DNA of 64,000 nucleotides from Muribaculaceae bacterium (GCA_017626045.1 JAGAJP010000060.1:44405-108404), one strand, 5' to 3'; counted from the stretch's first letter, positions 34,498 to 43,859 are shown. The notes: a model not told the origin generated them from the sequence alone. Translations and numbers: made by a program.

Positions 34498-35049
34498 ATG
34501 GACGAAGCGTTTTATCATCTATTGGTGATCGGAGTGTCGCTTGCAGGCATTTTCCGTGGATTTCGTGCGGGACTGACTCGTCAGGTCTCGGACGTGGTCG
34601 GTTTCGTCTTCGGCCTGGTAGCGGCACGCACTGCAGGCCCCGACTTCGCGGCATGGCTCGAGACGTGGATGCCGCAGTTTTATCATCCCGTGGCGAAAAC
34701 TTTCTTTTTCGAGACTTTGGGCTACGGGATAATATGGAGCGTGTGTATGCTGGCGTTCTCTCTTCTCACCGGTATCCTCAACGCCATATTGGGAATTTTG
34801 CCCTCGGGCATTCTGAACTCTATCGGCGGTGCGGTGTTTTGTGTATTGAAATACCTTATGTTTCTCTCACTGTTGTTTGACCTTGCGATATGCCGTCCGT
34901 TCGACTCTCCGCTGATGCACTGCGCCACTCACGACGACGGAAATCCGGTCGACGGAGTGATACGGCTCGCGCCGGAGCTCCTCGGCACAATGTCGGCGGA
35001 AGACTACATACTGCATGTGCAGCTGTGGGAGGCTCGTAAGATTAGTTAA
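34498..35049 (+). CDS. cvpA: CvpA-family membrane protein
   Basis: A 183-residue protein with four hydrophobic segments (HLLVIGVSLAGIFRGFRAG, QVSDVVGFVFGLVAA, IIWSVCMLAFSLLTGIL, GGAVFCVLKYLMFLSLLFDL), the size and topology of CvpA proteins. GIFRGFRAGLTRQ in the first loop matches the family's 'G..rGf..Gf..q' pattern. CvpA relatives are linked to colicin V production and envelope integrity, but the molecular role is open. It precedes sufC by only 23 bases and is therefore probably the first gene of the suf operon. Confidence 0.85.
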   Translation: MDEAFYHLLVIGVSLAGIFRGFRAGLTRQVSDVVGFVFGLVAARTAGPDFAAWLETWMPQFYHPVAKTFFFETLGYGIIWSVCMLAFSLLTGILNAILGILPSGILNSIGGAVFCVLKYLMFLSLLFDLAICRPFDSPLMHCATHDDGNPVDGVIRLAPELLGTMSAEDYILHVQLWEARKIS

Positions 35050-35072
35050 AAATAAAATAAAATAGGAGATAT

Positions 35073-35849
35073 ATGCTTTCAGTCAGAGACCTTCATGCTG
35101 AAATAGACGGCAAGGAGATACTTCGCGGCATCAATCTTGATGTCAAGGCGGGTGAAGTCCATGCTATCATGGGACCTAACGGTTCCGGTAAATCCACTTT
35201 ATCGATGGTGCTCGCCGGCAATCCGGCCTACACCGTGACCTCGGGAGAGGTGACGTTCAGGGGAAAGGACCTGCTGGCGATGACTCCTGATGTCAGAAGC
35301 CACGAGGGACTGTTTCTCGGGTTTCAGTATCCGGTTGAAATCCCCGGCGTGTCGATGGTCAACTTCATGCGCGCGGCTGTCAATGCCAAACGCAAATATT
35401 TCGGTGAGCCTCCGATGGGAGCTTCCGAGTTTCTGAAACTTATGCGTCAGAAACGCGCTGTGGTGGAACTCGACAACAAACTCGCTTCCCGAAGCGTCAA
35501 CGAGGGTTTCTCGGGCGGCGAGAAGAAGCGAAACGAGATTTTCCAGATGGCGGTGCTCGAACCAAAGCTCTCGATCCTTGACGAGACCGACTCCGGACTT
35601 GACGTGGATGCGCTTCGCATTGTGGCGGAGGGTGTCAACAAGATGCGTACTCCGGAAAACGCCGCCATTGTCATCACCCACTATCAGCGACTTCTCGACT
35701 ATATCCGTCCCGATGTGATCCATGTGCTCTATAAAGGCAGGATTGTCTATACGGGTGGTCCGGAGCTCGCGCTCGAAATCGAGAAGAACGGCTACGACTG
35801 GATCAAGGCGGAGGTCGATGCGAAAGATTCCATAAAGGGGGAGGCATAG
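35073..35849 (+). CDS. sufC: Fe-S assembly ATPase SufC
   Basis: A 258-residue ABC ATPase that powers the SufBCD scaffold in Fe-S cluster assembly. Walker A GPNGSGKST (about 34-42), signature NEGFSGGEKKR (about 144-154) and Walker B LSILDETDSGLD (about 165-176) are complete; the ETDSGLD form is typical of SufC. It lacks membrane parts, as expected for this soluble member. sufD follows 3 bases after. SufB, which normally is encoded immediately upstream in this phylum, is not present: the place is taken by cvpA. Confidence 0.97.
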   Translation: MLSVRDLHAEIDGKEILRGINLDVKAGEVHAIMGPNGSGKSTLSMVLAGNPAYTVTSGEVTFRGKDLLAMTPDVRSHEGLFLGFQYPVEIPGVSMVNFMRAAVNAKRKYFGEPPMGASEFLKLMRQKRAVVELDNKLASRSVNEGFSGGEKKRNEIFQMAVLEPKLSILDETDSGLDVDALRIVAEGVNKMRTPENAAIVITHYQRLLDYIRPDVIHVLYKGRIVYTGGPELALEIEKNGYDWIKAEVDAKDSIKGEA

Positions 35850-35852
35850 GTC

Positions 35853-37199
35853 ATGGGCGCGATAGATCAATATCTGGACCTCTGGAGAGACCATGGGGCT
35901 CTGCTTGAGTCGAAGTCGCCGAGTGTTCTCAACGCGCTGCGCGGGGCTGCCGCCGAATCCTTAAAGGTCAACCCTCTGCCCGGACCAAAGGATGAGAACT
36001 ACAGGCATACCGATCTTGAGAAAATCCTTGCGCCGGACTTTGGCGTGAATCTTGCCAGGGTGCCCATCGACGTGAATCCCTCGGAGTCTTTCCGATGTGA
36101 TGTGCCTCAGCTCACCACATCCCTGTTTCTCGTCATCAACGATTCATTTGCCGAGACCGACGCGAGTCGCGACAGACTGCCGGAGGGCGTGGATGTCATG
36201 TCGCTCGCGGCATACGCGCGGCAGAATCCTGAGTTTATAGAGCGGCACTACGGCGCCCTTGCCGACATGAAGAATCCTATTGTGGCCCTCAACACGCTGC
36301 TGTGTCAGGATGGAGTGGTTATTCGGGTCCATGCCGGTGTGAAGGTGGAGTCGACAGTGCAGCTTGTCAACATATTTCACAATGGGGCGCCTCTTCTATC
36401 GGCGCGCCGCATCCTGATAGTGATGGAGGAGGATTCCGACGCTAAGGTGCTCGTGTGTGACCATACCCAGACTCCCGACGTGGATTTCTGCGCCCTGCAG
36501 GTGGTGGAGATATTCGCCGGCAGAGGCAGCCGCCTCGATTTCTATGACCTTGAGGAGAGTACTCTGAAGACTTCCCGTCTCAACACCCTTTATCTGCGTC
36601 AGGAAGAGGACTCGCATGTGCTTCTCGACTCCATGACGCTCTTCAACGGCGTCACACGCAATGAGTTCTACACCCGCTTTGCCGGACCTCACGCGAGCCT
36701 GAGGATGCTCGGACTCGGCATCGAGGACAGTGAGCGGAGGCTTGACACGTATTCGAGGATTAGCCACGACGTGCCGGACTGCAACGCCGACGAACTCTTC
36801 AAGTATGTGGTCGACGACAGCGCGATGGGTGCCTTCGCGGGACTAATATATGTAGCCGAGGGGGCGGTGCGCACGGAGGCATACCAGTCAAACCGTAATC
36901 TTGTCGGTTCTTCCGAGGCTCGGATGCATTCCAAGCCGCAATTGGAGATCTACAACGACGACGTGAAGTGTTCGCATGGCACAGCCATAGGTCAGCTCGA
37001 CGAGATGCAGCTTTTCTATATGATGACAAGGGGCATACCCGAGGCGGAGGCTCGCCTCATCCTTAAGCAGGCTTTCATGTCGGATGTTATCGACGGCATA
37101 TCGCTCCAGCCCTTGCGCGACAGGCTCAAGCTGATGGTGGAGCGGCGCTTCGCCGGCGAGAAGTCGGCTTGCGCGTCGTGCCCGCTGCCTTGCCCCTGA
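35853..37199 (+). CDS. sufD: Fe-S assembly scaffold protein SufD
   Basis: A 448-residue scaffold subunit of SufBCD. The N-terminal helical part (DENYRHTDLEKILAP) is followed by the long right-handed beta-helix core (about 130-370) with GRGSRLDFYDLEESTLKTSR and GLIYVAEGAVRTEAYQSNRN. The C-terminal helical end contains the conserved SKPQLEIYNDDVKCSHG and the LILKQAFMSDVI segment. The very end carries three Cys (CASCPLPC), an addition I have seen in Bacteroidales relatives; it could hold metal or a disulfide. It starts three bases after the sufC stop and is followed by sufS 23 bases on. Confidence 0.93.
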   Translation: MGAIDQYLDLWRDHGALLESKSPSVLNALRGAAAESLKVNPLPGPKDENYRHTDLEKILAPDFGVNLARVPIDVNPSESFRCDVPQLTTSLFLVINDSFAETDASRDRLPEGVDVMSLAAYARQNPEFIERHYGALADMKNPIVALNTLLCQDGVVIRVHAGVKVESTVQLVNIFHNGAPLLSARRILIVMEEDSDAKVLVCDHTQTPDVDFCALQVVEIFAGRGSRLDFYDLEESTLKTSRLNTLYLRQEEDSHVLLDSMTLFNGVTRNEFYTRFAGPHASLRMLGLGIEDSERRLDTYSRISHDVPDCNADELFKYVVDDSAMGAFAGLIYVAEGAVRTEAYQSNRNLVGSSEARMHSKPQLEIYNDDVKCSHGTAIGQLDEMQLFYMMTRGIPEAEARLILKQAFMSDVIDGISLQPLRDRLKLMVERRFAGEKSACASCPLPCP

Positions 37200-37222
37200 A
37201 CCTTTGTAAAACTACAGTAAAG

Positions 37223-38443
37223 ATGATGAATCTTGAAGAAATAAGAAGTCGCTTCCCGATATTGTCGCGTGAGGTCAACGGCAAACCGCTTGTGTATCTC
37301 GACAACGCCGCGTCGTCGCAGGTGCCGCGCGAGGTAGTGGAGGCTGTCGACTATGGCTACTGCCATGCGAAGGCAAACGTTCACCGTGGAGTCCATACCC
37401 TCTCTCAGGAGGCTACGGAACTGCAGGAGAAGTCCCGCAGGCGGGTGCAGGAGTTTATCGGAGCCTCTTCGCCTGAGGAAGTGATATTTACTCGCGGCAC
37501 CACCGAATCGATCAACCTCGTTGCCTCGTCGTTCGGCACGCTGTTTCCCCGCGAAGGCGAGATTATCCTCACTGTGATGGAGCACCACTCCAATATAGTG
37601 CCGTGGCAGCTCCTGCAGAGCCGACGCCCGGACCTGAAGATTCGGGTCGTGGACATCGACGACGAGGGATGCCTGATTCTCGACCAATATGAGTCGCTGT
37701 TTAACGAGCATACGTGCATGGTGTCGTTCTGCCATGTGTCAAACGTTCTCGGCACTGTCAATCCGGTGCGCGACATGATACGCATCGCGCATTCGCATGG
37801 AGTGCCGGTGCTTGTCGACGGTGCCCAGGCATCGCCGCATATCCGCGTCGACGTGCGCGACCTCGACTGCGATTTCTATGTGTTCTCCTCCCACAAGATG
37901 TATGGACCCACCGGCATCGGCATCCTCTACGGAAAGAGGGAGCACCTGCTTCGTATGCCCCCGTATCAGGGCGGGGGAGAGATGATATCCCACGTCAGTT
38001 TCACCGGCACCACCTTTGCCGACCTTCCGTTCAAGTTCGAGGCGGGTACGCCCGACTATGTAGGCATCGGTGCCTTCCCTCGCGCCCTTGACTTTATGGA
38101 GGAAGTCGGTATAGGCAATATAGCCGCGCATGAGGAGGAACTGCTCCGCCATGCCGAGAAGAGAATGCTCGAGATACCGGGGCTGAGGATTTTCGGAAAT
38201 TCACCTCACAAGAGCGGTGTGATTTCCTTTGTGGTAGACGGCATCCATCCCTACGACCTCGGAATGCTCATCGACCATCTGGGTGTCGCCGTGCGCACCG
38301 GCCACCATTGCGCCCAGCCGCTGATGGAGCGCCTTGGCGTCTCGGGAACAGTGCGCGCCTCTTTTGCAGTCTATAACACTTTCGATGAGGTGGATTCATT
38401 GGTGGCGGCGATTAAACGTGTGATTCCCATACTCAAAGGATGA
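37223..38443 (+). CDS. sufS: Cysteine desulfurase SufS
   Basis: A 406-residue PLP enzyme that takes sulfur from cysteine for Fe-S assembly. The start is the ATG at 37223 (MMNLEEIRSRFPIL), as upstream codons overlap sufD. Early VYLDNAASSQVP, HRGVHTLSQEAT, the catalytic-site EHHSNIVPWQ, the PLP Lys in FSSHKMYGPTGIG (about 224) and the active Cys loop VRTGHHCAQPLM (about 362) are all present. This belongs to the class II (SufS) type. No sufE is adjacent. The gene closes the operon and is followed by a hairpin terminator at 38570-38595. Confidence 0.96.
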   Translation: MMNLEEIRSRFPILSREVNGKPLVYLDNAASSQVPREVVEAVDYGYCHAKANVHRGVHTLSQEATELQEKSRRRVQEFIGASSPEEVIFTRGTTESINLVASSFGTLFPREGEIILTVMEHHSNIVPWQLLQSRRPDLKIRVVDIDDEGCLILDQYESLFNEHTCMVSFCHVSNVLGTVNPVRDMIRIAHSHGVPVLVDGAQASPHIRVDVRDLDCDFYVFSSHKMYGPTGIGILYGKREHLLRMPPYQGGGEMISHVSFTGTTFADLPFKFEAGTPDYVGIGAFPRALDFMEEVGIGNIAAHEEELLRHAEKRMLEIPGLRIFGNSPHKSGVISFVVDGIHPYDLGMLIDHLGVAVRTGHHCAQPLMERLGVSGTVRASFAVYNTFDEVDSLVAAIKRVIPILKG

Positions 38444-38569
38444 TTTTAACAATTGTTAAAATCATAGGGTTTCAAAACATTTTTATCTTTTAAAATGTTT
38501 AAAAATCATAAAGAAGATAGATTTTTGTTCATTAAGCATCACGGTAGTTGCAAATGCCGTAAAACGAAG

Positions 38570-38595
38570 GGAGACCAGTCGTGAGACCGGTCTCC
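38570..38595 (+). terminator. Terminator of the suf operon
   Basis: A hairpin ggagacc / ggtctcc, extended inward by gtc/gac, with a GTGA loop is followed by cttttac. It lies about 125 bases after the sufS stop. The stretch between is A/T-rich and holds no gene. Confidence 0.75.
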
Positions 38596-38630
38596 TTTTA
38601 CATTGCAGCAAATTCAAATTTTGAAAAACG

Positions 38631-39482
38631 TCATTTTTTATTATCGTCGGAGTCCGCGAATCGGTTGGGGAAAGTCCAGTGCTGTCTCGGTCTCGACATG
38701 GCGTAGATGATCAGTCCGATGCCAAGAAGGATAAACGGTATGCTCAGGAGCTGACCCTGGTCCATGCCCCACTCGGCACGCATGCTGATTTCCCAGGGCA
38801 CCTGCACGTTTTTCACATACTCTATGAGGAATCGCGATCCGAATGTCACGAGGAAGAACACTCCCGACATAAGCCAGGGACGCTCCTCTGCGTTCTTTTT
38901 CCAATACATCCACATCAGAAGCACGAACAGCAGCAGATAGCATGCCGCCTCGTAGAGTTGCGTGGGATGCGCGGGAAGGGTCTCGCCGTTTCGCAGGAAT
39001 ACGAATCCCCACGGAAGGTCGGTGTAGGCACCGTAGATTTCCGAGTTCATCAGGTTGCCCAGACGGATGAGGCAGCCGGTAAGGGCTATGGGCGCAACTA
39101 TCTTGTCGATAACCCAGCTCAGTGGCTTGTGGGCAACTACCTTGGCAAACACCCACATACCGATGAAGATGGCGATTGTGCCTCCGTGGCTCGCGAGTCC
39201 TCCGTTCCATACCTTCAGTATCTCGGCGGGATGCGCGGAGTAATAGTCCCATTCATAGAAGAGGACATGACCCAACCTTGCGCCCACCACCGTGCATACC
39301 ACAAGATATGTAAGAAGGGTCCCGAGCCATTTCTCGGGAGCCCCTTCATGCTTGAACATCGCCTCCACTATCCGGTAGCCGATGAAAAATCCGACCACGA
39401 ACATCAGACCATACCATCTCACGGAAAAAGGTCCGAGAGAAAACAGCACGGGGTCCGGGTTCCAGTTGATGAATACAAGCAT
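38631..39482 (-). CDS. lgt: Prolipoprotein diacylglyceryl transferase
   Basis: A 283-residue inner-membrane enzyme that attaches diacylglycerol to the lipobox cysteine of lipoproteins. Signature segments are SVRWYGLMFVVGFFIGY, GARLGHVLFYEWDYY (about 69-83), WNGGLASHGG (about 92-101) and RLGNLMNSEIYG (about 139-150), which carries the conserved Arg, Asn and Glu. Seven hydrophobic segments are visible. It is required for the propeller and DUF1573 lipoproteins later in the window. It sits next to ackA but is functionally unrelated. Confidence 0.96.
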   Translation of the reverse strand: MLVFINWNPDPVLFSLGPFSVRWYGLMFVVGFFIGYRIVEAMFKHEGAPEKWLGTLLTYLVVCTVVGARLGHVLFYEWDYYSAHPAEILKVWNGGLASHGGTIAIFIGMWVFAKVVAHKPLSWVIDKIVAPIALTGCLIRLGNLMNSEIYGAYTDLPWGFVFLRNGETLPAHPTQLYEAACYLLLFVLLMWMYWKKNAEERPWLMSGVFFLVTFGSRFLIEYVKNVQVPWEISMRAEWGMDQGQLLSIPFILLGIGLIIYAMSRPRQHWTFPNRFADSDDNKK

Positions 39483-39492
39483 AGGCGATTGA

Positions 39493-40689
39493 TTATTTGC
39501 CTACGATGGCTGCGGTGTCTTCCGCTATCATCAGTTCTTCGTCGGTGGGAATGACCACTACATGGATCTTGGAGTCTGCGCCGGAGATCTCCACTTCCTC
39601 GCCTCTGGTCTTGTTTGCCTCGGCGTTGAATGTCACTCCGAGGTAGGCAAGTTTCTTGCAGATGTTCTCGCGGGTGCTGATCTGGTTCTCGCCGACACCT
39701 CCGGTAAACACGATTACGTCTGCCCCTCCGAGCACCGCTGTGTATGCGCCGATGTATTTGAGGATGCGGTATTCATACATCTCCAGAGCCAGTTTGGCGC
39801 GTTTGTTGCCCGCCTTGATTCCTGCCTCAATGTCGCGCATGTCGTTGCTGAGGCCGCTGACTCCGGCTACGCCGCTCTTCTTGTTGATGAGGTTCATCAG
39901 CCCGTCGGCGTCGAGGTTCATCTCCTTCATCAGATACACGAGTGCTCCGGGGTCTACGTCGCCGACGCGGGTGCCCATCATCAGTCCTTCGGTGGGGGTG
40001 AGTCCCATGGAGGTGTCCATGCACTTGCCGTCTTTGATGGCTGCGATGCTGCCGCCGTTGCCGATATGGCATGTGATGATGCGCTGTTTGCCGTAGTCAA
40101 GTCCGAGGAATTCACACGCGCGCTTGCTGACATAGCGATGGCTGGTGCCGTGGAAGCCGTAGCGTCTTACGCCATATTTCTCGTATGTCTCGTATGGGAG
40201 GGCATACATATAGGCGTAGTCGGGCATGGTCTGGTGGAAGGCGGTGTCGAATACCGCTACCTGGGGAACGCTCGGGATCAGTTCCGTCACTGCCTCGATG
40301 CCCGCGATGTTGGCGGGGTTGTGGAGGGGTGCCACGGTGTAGCATTCCTTGACCTTCTCTATAACCTCGGGAGTGATGAGGACAGATTTGTTGAACTTGT
40401 CCATGCCGTGCACCACGCGGTGGCCTACGGCGTCGATTTCGTCAAACGATTTGATCACGCCCTCTTTCGGGTCGGTGAGCACCTTGATCACGTTGCCCAC
40501 AGCCGCCTTGGCGTCGGGCATCTCTACTGTGATTGTCTCCTTGGAGCCGTCGGGACGTTTGAATTTCAGAAACGAGTCGGGGAGTCCGATTTTCTCCACG
40601 CCTCCCTCGGCGAGAACTTCTTTGCTGACGCTGTCGATCAGTTTGTATTTAACACTGCTGCTTCCGCAGTTCAATACCAGAATTTTCAT
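39493..40689 (-). CDS. ackA: Acetate kinase
   Basis: A 398-residue cytoplasmic enzyme that makes ATP and acetate from acetyl phosphate. The start MKILVLNCGSSSVKYKL, the catalytic GHRVVHGMDKF segment, the HIGNGGSIAAIKDGK loop (about 206-220) and the MDTSMGLTPTEGLMMGTR signature are all present. It is downstream of pta by 10 bases, the classic pairing for acetate formation in fermentation. It is followed by lgt after 10 bases. Confidence 0.97.
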   Translation of the reverse strand: MKILVLNCGSSSVKYKLIDSVSKEVLAEGGVEKIGLPDSFLKFKRPDGSKETITVEMPDAKAAVGNVIKVLTDPKEGVIKSFDEIDAVGHRVVHGMDKFNKSVLITPEVIEKVKECYTVAPLHNPANIAGIEAVTELIPSVPQVAVFDTAFHQTMPDYAYMYALPYETYEKYGVRRYGFHGTSHRYVSKRACEFLGLDYGKQRIITCHIGNGGSIAAIKDGKCMDTSMGLTPTEGLMMGTRVGDVDPGALVYLMKEMNLDADGLMNLINKKSGVAGVSGLSNDMRDIEAGIKAGNKRAKLALEMYEYRILKYIGAYTAVLGGADVIVFTGGVGENQISTRENICKKLAYLGVTFNAEANKTRGEEVEISGADSKIHVVVIPTDEELMIAEDTAAIVGK

Positions 40690-40699
40690 CTTTAGATAT

Positions 40700-41713
40700 T
40701 TATTTGTTTTTTTCGGAAAGAGCCTGGTTGCAGGTCACGATAATGGTGTTGACGATGTCGTCGACTGTTGCGCCGCGGCTCAGGTCGTTGACGGGGGCGG
40801 CGAGTCCTTGAAGGATCGGGCCTACTGCTCCGGCTCCCGAGAGACGCTGAACGAGCTTATACGCGATGTTGCCGGTTTCAAGCGACGGGAAGATAAGGGT
40901 GTTGGCATGTCCCGCAACCTCGCTGTCGGGGGCTTTCTGCTTGCCTACGCTCTCCACGATGGCGGCGTCGCTCTGCAGCTCGCCGTCCACTTTCAGTTCC
41001 GGTGCGAGCTGATGCACGAGTTCTGTCGCTGTCCTCACCTTGTCTACCTTCTCGTGGCTTGCGCTTCCCTTTGTCGAGAAGCTGAGCATAGCGATCACTG
41101 GGTCGAGTCCTGCGATGTTCTTGGTGGTCTTGGCGGTCTCCACGGCAATCTGTGCCAGTTCCTCTGTGGTTGGGTCAGGCACCACCGCGCAGTCGGCGAA
41201 GACGAGCATGCCGTTGTCGCCATATTTGCAGCCCTCGGGCAGAAGCATGATGAAGGCACCGCTCACGCAGCTTACGCCGGGCTTTGTCTTCAGCACCTGG
41301 AAAGCGGCGCGAAGCACGCTCGACGTCGGGCTGAGCGCCCCGGCTACCATGCAGTCGGCGTCGCCAGCCTTAATCATGAGGCATCCCAGATACAGGGGAT
41401 TCTTGACCTGATAGCGGGCGTCGTCGATGGTCATGCCCTTCTTCTTGCGAAGCTCGCACAGAAGTTCCGCATATTTCTCGGTAAACTCTACGTCGTCGGG
41501 GTCGCAGATGTTTGCTTCCTCTATGTGGCAAAGGCCAAGTTCGTTGGCCTTGGCAAGGATGGCGCCTTTCTTGCCTAAGAATGTCACGTTGGCGATTTTT
41601 TCGCTCAGGATGCGTTCGGCGGCCTGCAGGGTGCGCGGTTCAAGCGATTCCGGCAGCACGAGACGCTGCGGGTTTTCTTTGGCCTTGGCGGTCAGTCTTT
41701 CAAAAAGTGTCAT
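40700..41713 (-). CDS. pta: Phosphate acetyltransferase (short form)
   Basis: A 337-residue enzyme converting acetyl-CoA and phosphate to acetyl phosphate. This is the short type with only the catalytic PTA domain, without the N-terminal DRTGG/regulatory parts of the long enterobacterial form. VLPESLEPRTLQAAERI at the start, VAGALSPTSSVLRAAFQVLK, SFSTKGSASHEKVDKVRTA and DGELQSDAAIVESVGKQKAP are typical. It is first in the pta-ackA operon. A TAAATTTG box (minus strand, 41763-41770) lies about 50 bases before the ATG and may be its -7 element. Confidence 0.97.
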   Translation of the reverse strand: MTLFERLTAKAKENPQRLVLPESLEPRTLQAAERILSEKIANVTFLGKKGAILAKANELGLCHIEEANICDPDDVEFTEKYAELLCELRKKKGMTIDDARYQVKNPLYLGCLMIKAGDADCMVAGALSPTSSVLRAAFQVLKTKPGVSCVSGAFIMLLPEGCKYGDNGMLVFADCAVVPDPTTEELAQIAVETAKTTKNIAGLDPVIAMLSFSTKGSASHEKVDKVRTATELVHQLAPELKVDGELQSDAAIVESVGKQKAPDSEVAGHANTLIFPSLETGNIAYKLVQRLSGAGAVGPILQGLAAPVNDLSRGATVDDIVNTIIVTCNQALSEKNK

Positions 41714-41794
41714 GGCAATAATATTTTTTGTTGTCGATTGTATTGTTGTTCGTATGATACCGCAAATTTAGCAAAAAATCTTGGATTATGACTA

Positions 41795-41822
41795 CTTGTT
41801 GAGGAATATTTTTGTAACTTTG
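41795..41822 (+). promoter_or_regulatory. Probable promoter of the LptF/LptG-family gene
   Basis: TAACTTTG at 41815-41822 is a good -7 box. The best upstream box, CTTG at 41795-41798, is imperfect and 16 bases away. The start would leave a leader of about 10-12 bases. Confidence 0.45.
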
Positions 41823-41837
41823 CAGTCCGGAATAGAT

Positions 41838-43751
41838 ATGAAGATAGTAAAGCGACTACATCTGTTCATGCTGCAGACCTTTCTGCCGCTGTTTGCGATG
41901 ACATTTCTCATCGTGCTCTTCATCGTGCTCATGCAGTTCCTCTGGAAGTATATCGACTCCCTTGTGGGAAAGGGACTCGGCATGGGCGTGCTGGGTGAAC
42001 TGTTCTTTTATGCCGCGCTGTCGATGGTGCCGATGGCGCTTCCTCTCGCCATCCTTCTGGCATCGCTCATGACGTTTGGCAATCTCGGCGAGAAGTTCGA
42101 GCTCACCGCCATGAAGGCTTCCGGCATCTCGCTTATAAGGGTCATGGCGCCGCTGATAGTGTTGGTGTCGGTGATTGCCGTGGGGGCGTTTTTCTTTCAG
42201 AATAATGTCCTGCCGAAGGCGCAGGTCAAGATGTGGACCCTTTTGTTCTCCGTCAGGCAGAAGTCTCCGGAGGTCGAGATTCCGGAAAACGTGTTCTATG
42301 ACCAGATACCGGGCTACAACCTTCTTGTGAAGGAAAAAAACAAAGAGACCGGTATGCTCTACGACGTGATGATCTACGACGTGGGCCACGGCGACAACTC
42401 CACCATATTGCTGTCAGACTCGGCGCGTCTCGCGATGGCGCCCGACATGAGCCACCTGTATCTACATCTCTTTCAGGGAGAGCAGTTCGAGAACCTCCGC
42501 GAGCAGCGCACCGCCGACCGCAACGTGCCGTTCCGCCGCGAGTCATTTTTCGACAAGCAGATTCTGATTCCGTTTGACGCTAACTTCAACCGTCTTGACG
42601 AGCAGGGTATGCGTCAGCAGTATGTGGGCAAGAACATCACCGAGCTGCACCACAGCATCGACTCCATCGGAGTCCGCGTGGATTCTATCGGCGACATGTT
42701 TGCGTCTGACCTGCTGCGCGAGGTCTCCTATACACTTCCGTTGCGAGGCTCTTCGTCTGCTTTCGGTTCCCCGGCTCCGGGGAGTCAGGACGCCCCCAAA
42801 GCCGCGACTCAACCACTCTCGATAGATTCTCTTCTCGATGCGATGGCTCCTGCCGAGGCGGCGCGTCTTGTGGGGCAGGCGATAGGTGTGTCGCGCGACC
42901 ATCAGTCGGCAAACGAGTTCAAGTTCATAACTATGGAGGAGGAGAAGAAAAACATCCGTCGCCATCAGATAGAGCTTATCAAGAAATACACCCTTTCGGT
43001 GGCGTGCATCATCTTCTTCTTTATAGGCGCGCCTCTCGGGGCAATCATCCGGAAGGGTGGTCTGGGTACTCCGCTTGTTGTGTCGATTTTCCTGTTTCTT
43101 GTATATTATATCTTCGACAATACAGGCTATAAACTGGCGCGCGACGGCCGCTGGCCCGTGGAAGCGGGAATATGGCTATCCACCTTTGTTCTGGCGCCTC
43201 TCGGGGCGTATGTCACGTGGAAGGCTATGAATGATTCCGCCGTATTCGACGGCGACCGCTACAAGGCTTTCTTCCGCAATCTGCTCGGACTGCGCACCAA
43301 ACGTTTCGTGCCTCTGAAGGAGGTAATCATTCGCGACATCGACCCCGCGCGGGCTTCAGGAATGCTGGAGGCTGTCGGCAGGGAGTGCAAGGCGCTTCTC
43401 CATGCCACAGAACCGTTGCGCAATCCCTTGCGTTCATATTTCCGCTATTTCGTTGTCGGCTTCGACACTTCGCGAATCCATACACTTCAGTTTGAGACCA
43501 ACAGGGGGGTGGAATATCTGTCAGACAGCCGCGACACGCGTCTGGTGCTGATGCTGTCAGACATCCCGGTGTTCAGAGTGCTGTGGGTCTACCGTCCCTG
43601 CCGTTGGCGCTGGCTCGGCTATGCGGCTCTGCCGCTCCTCCCCCTCTCCATCCCGCTATGGCTCTATGGCCGCCGCACACTCCGCAACCTCCGCCGCGAC
43701 CTCTCCAAGACAATAGAAATTAGCAGGAATATTGAAATGAGAATAATTTAG
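41838..43751 (+). CDS. LptF/LptG-family permease (YjgP/YjgQ)
   Basis: A 637-residue inner-membrane protein of the LPS export ABC transporter. The start is the ATG at 41838 (MKIVKRLHLFMLQTFLPLF). The first half has three membrane segments and a LASLMTFGNLGEKFELTAMKA motif, the coupling helix of the family, followed by the periplasmic jellyroll domain (about 130-360). The second half repeats three membrane segments (IIFFFIGAPLGAIIRKGGLG onward). A C-terminal extension of ~160 residues after the last family segment (about 480-637) carries another hydrophobic pair near the end. Its function is unknown. Bacteroidetes usually have such long single-gene forms. LptF versus LptG cannot be told. Confidence 0.88.
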   Translation: MKIVKRLHLFMLQTFLPLFAMTFLIVLFIVLMQFLWKYIDSLVGKGLGMGVLGELFFYAALSMVPMALPLAILLASLMTFGNLGEKFELTAMKASGISLIRVMAPLIVLVSVIAVGAFFFQNNVLPKAQVKMWTLLFSVRQKSPEVEIPENVFYDQIPGYNLLVKEKNKETGMLYDVMIYDVGHGDNSTILLSDSARLAMAPDMSHLYLHLFQGEQFENLREQRTADRNVPFRRESFFDKQILIPFDANFNRLDEQGMRQQYVGKNITELHHSIDSIGVRVDSIGDMFASDLLREVSYTLPLRGSSSAFGSPAPGSQDAPKAATQPLSIDSLLDAMAPAEAARLVGQAIGVSRDHQSANEFKFITMEEEKKNIRRHQIELIKKYTLSVACIIFFFIGAPLGAIIRKGGLGTPLVVSIFLFLVYYIFDNTGYKLARDGRWPVEAGIWLSTFVLAPLGAYVTWKAMNDSAVFDGDRYKAFFRNLLGLRTKRFVPLKEVIIRDIDPARASGMLEAVGRECKALLHATEPLRNPLRSYFRYFVVGFDTSRIHTLQFETNRGVEYLSDSRDTRLVLMLSDIPVFRVLWVYRPCRWRWLGYAALPLLPLSIPLWLYGRRTLRNLRRDLSKTIEISRNIEMRII

Positions 43752-43763
43752 AATTTAGAATTG

Positions 43764-43846
43764 GGCTAAGGTCCTTAAAGTCCCTAAGCTCCTTAAGCTC
43801 CCTTAGCTCCTCGGAGTTCTCAGAGTTCTCAGAGCTCTCGGAGCAA
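43764..43846. repeat. Short-period tract of ccttaagctc / cagagttct-type units
   Basis: About 80 bases of imperfect 9-10-base iterations: taaggtccttaaagtcccta, then ctccttaagctcccttagct, then cggagttctcagagttctca. It lies in the gap between the permease gene and tRNA-Leu. No spacers and no coding sense are visible. Confidence 0.75.
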
Positions 43847-43859
43847 TTCTCAATTAAAT

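Noticed and set aside
39562..40695. 377-codon plus-strand open frame opposite ackA
   Set aside because: Antisense to acetate kinase, which has all family motifs; the frame has no recognisable domain.
40349..41578. 409-codon plus-strand open frame opposite ackA and pta
   Set aside because: Shadow frame across two well-supported genes on the other strand.
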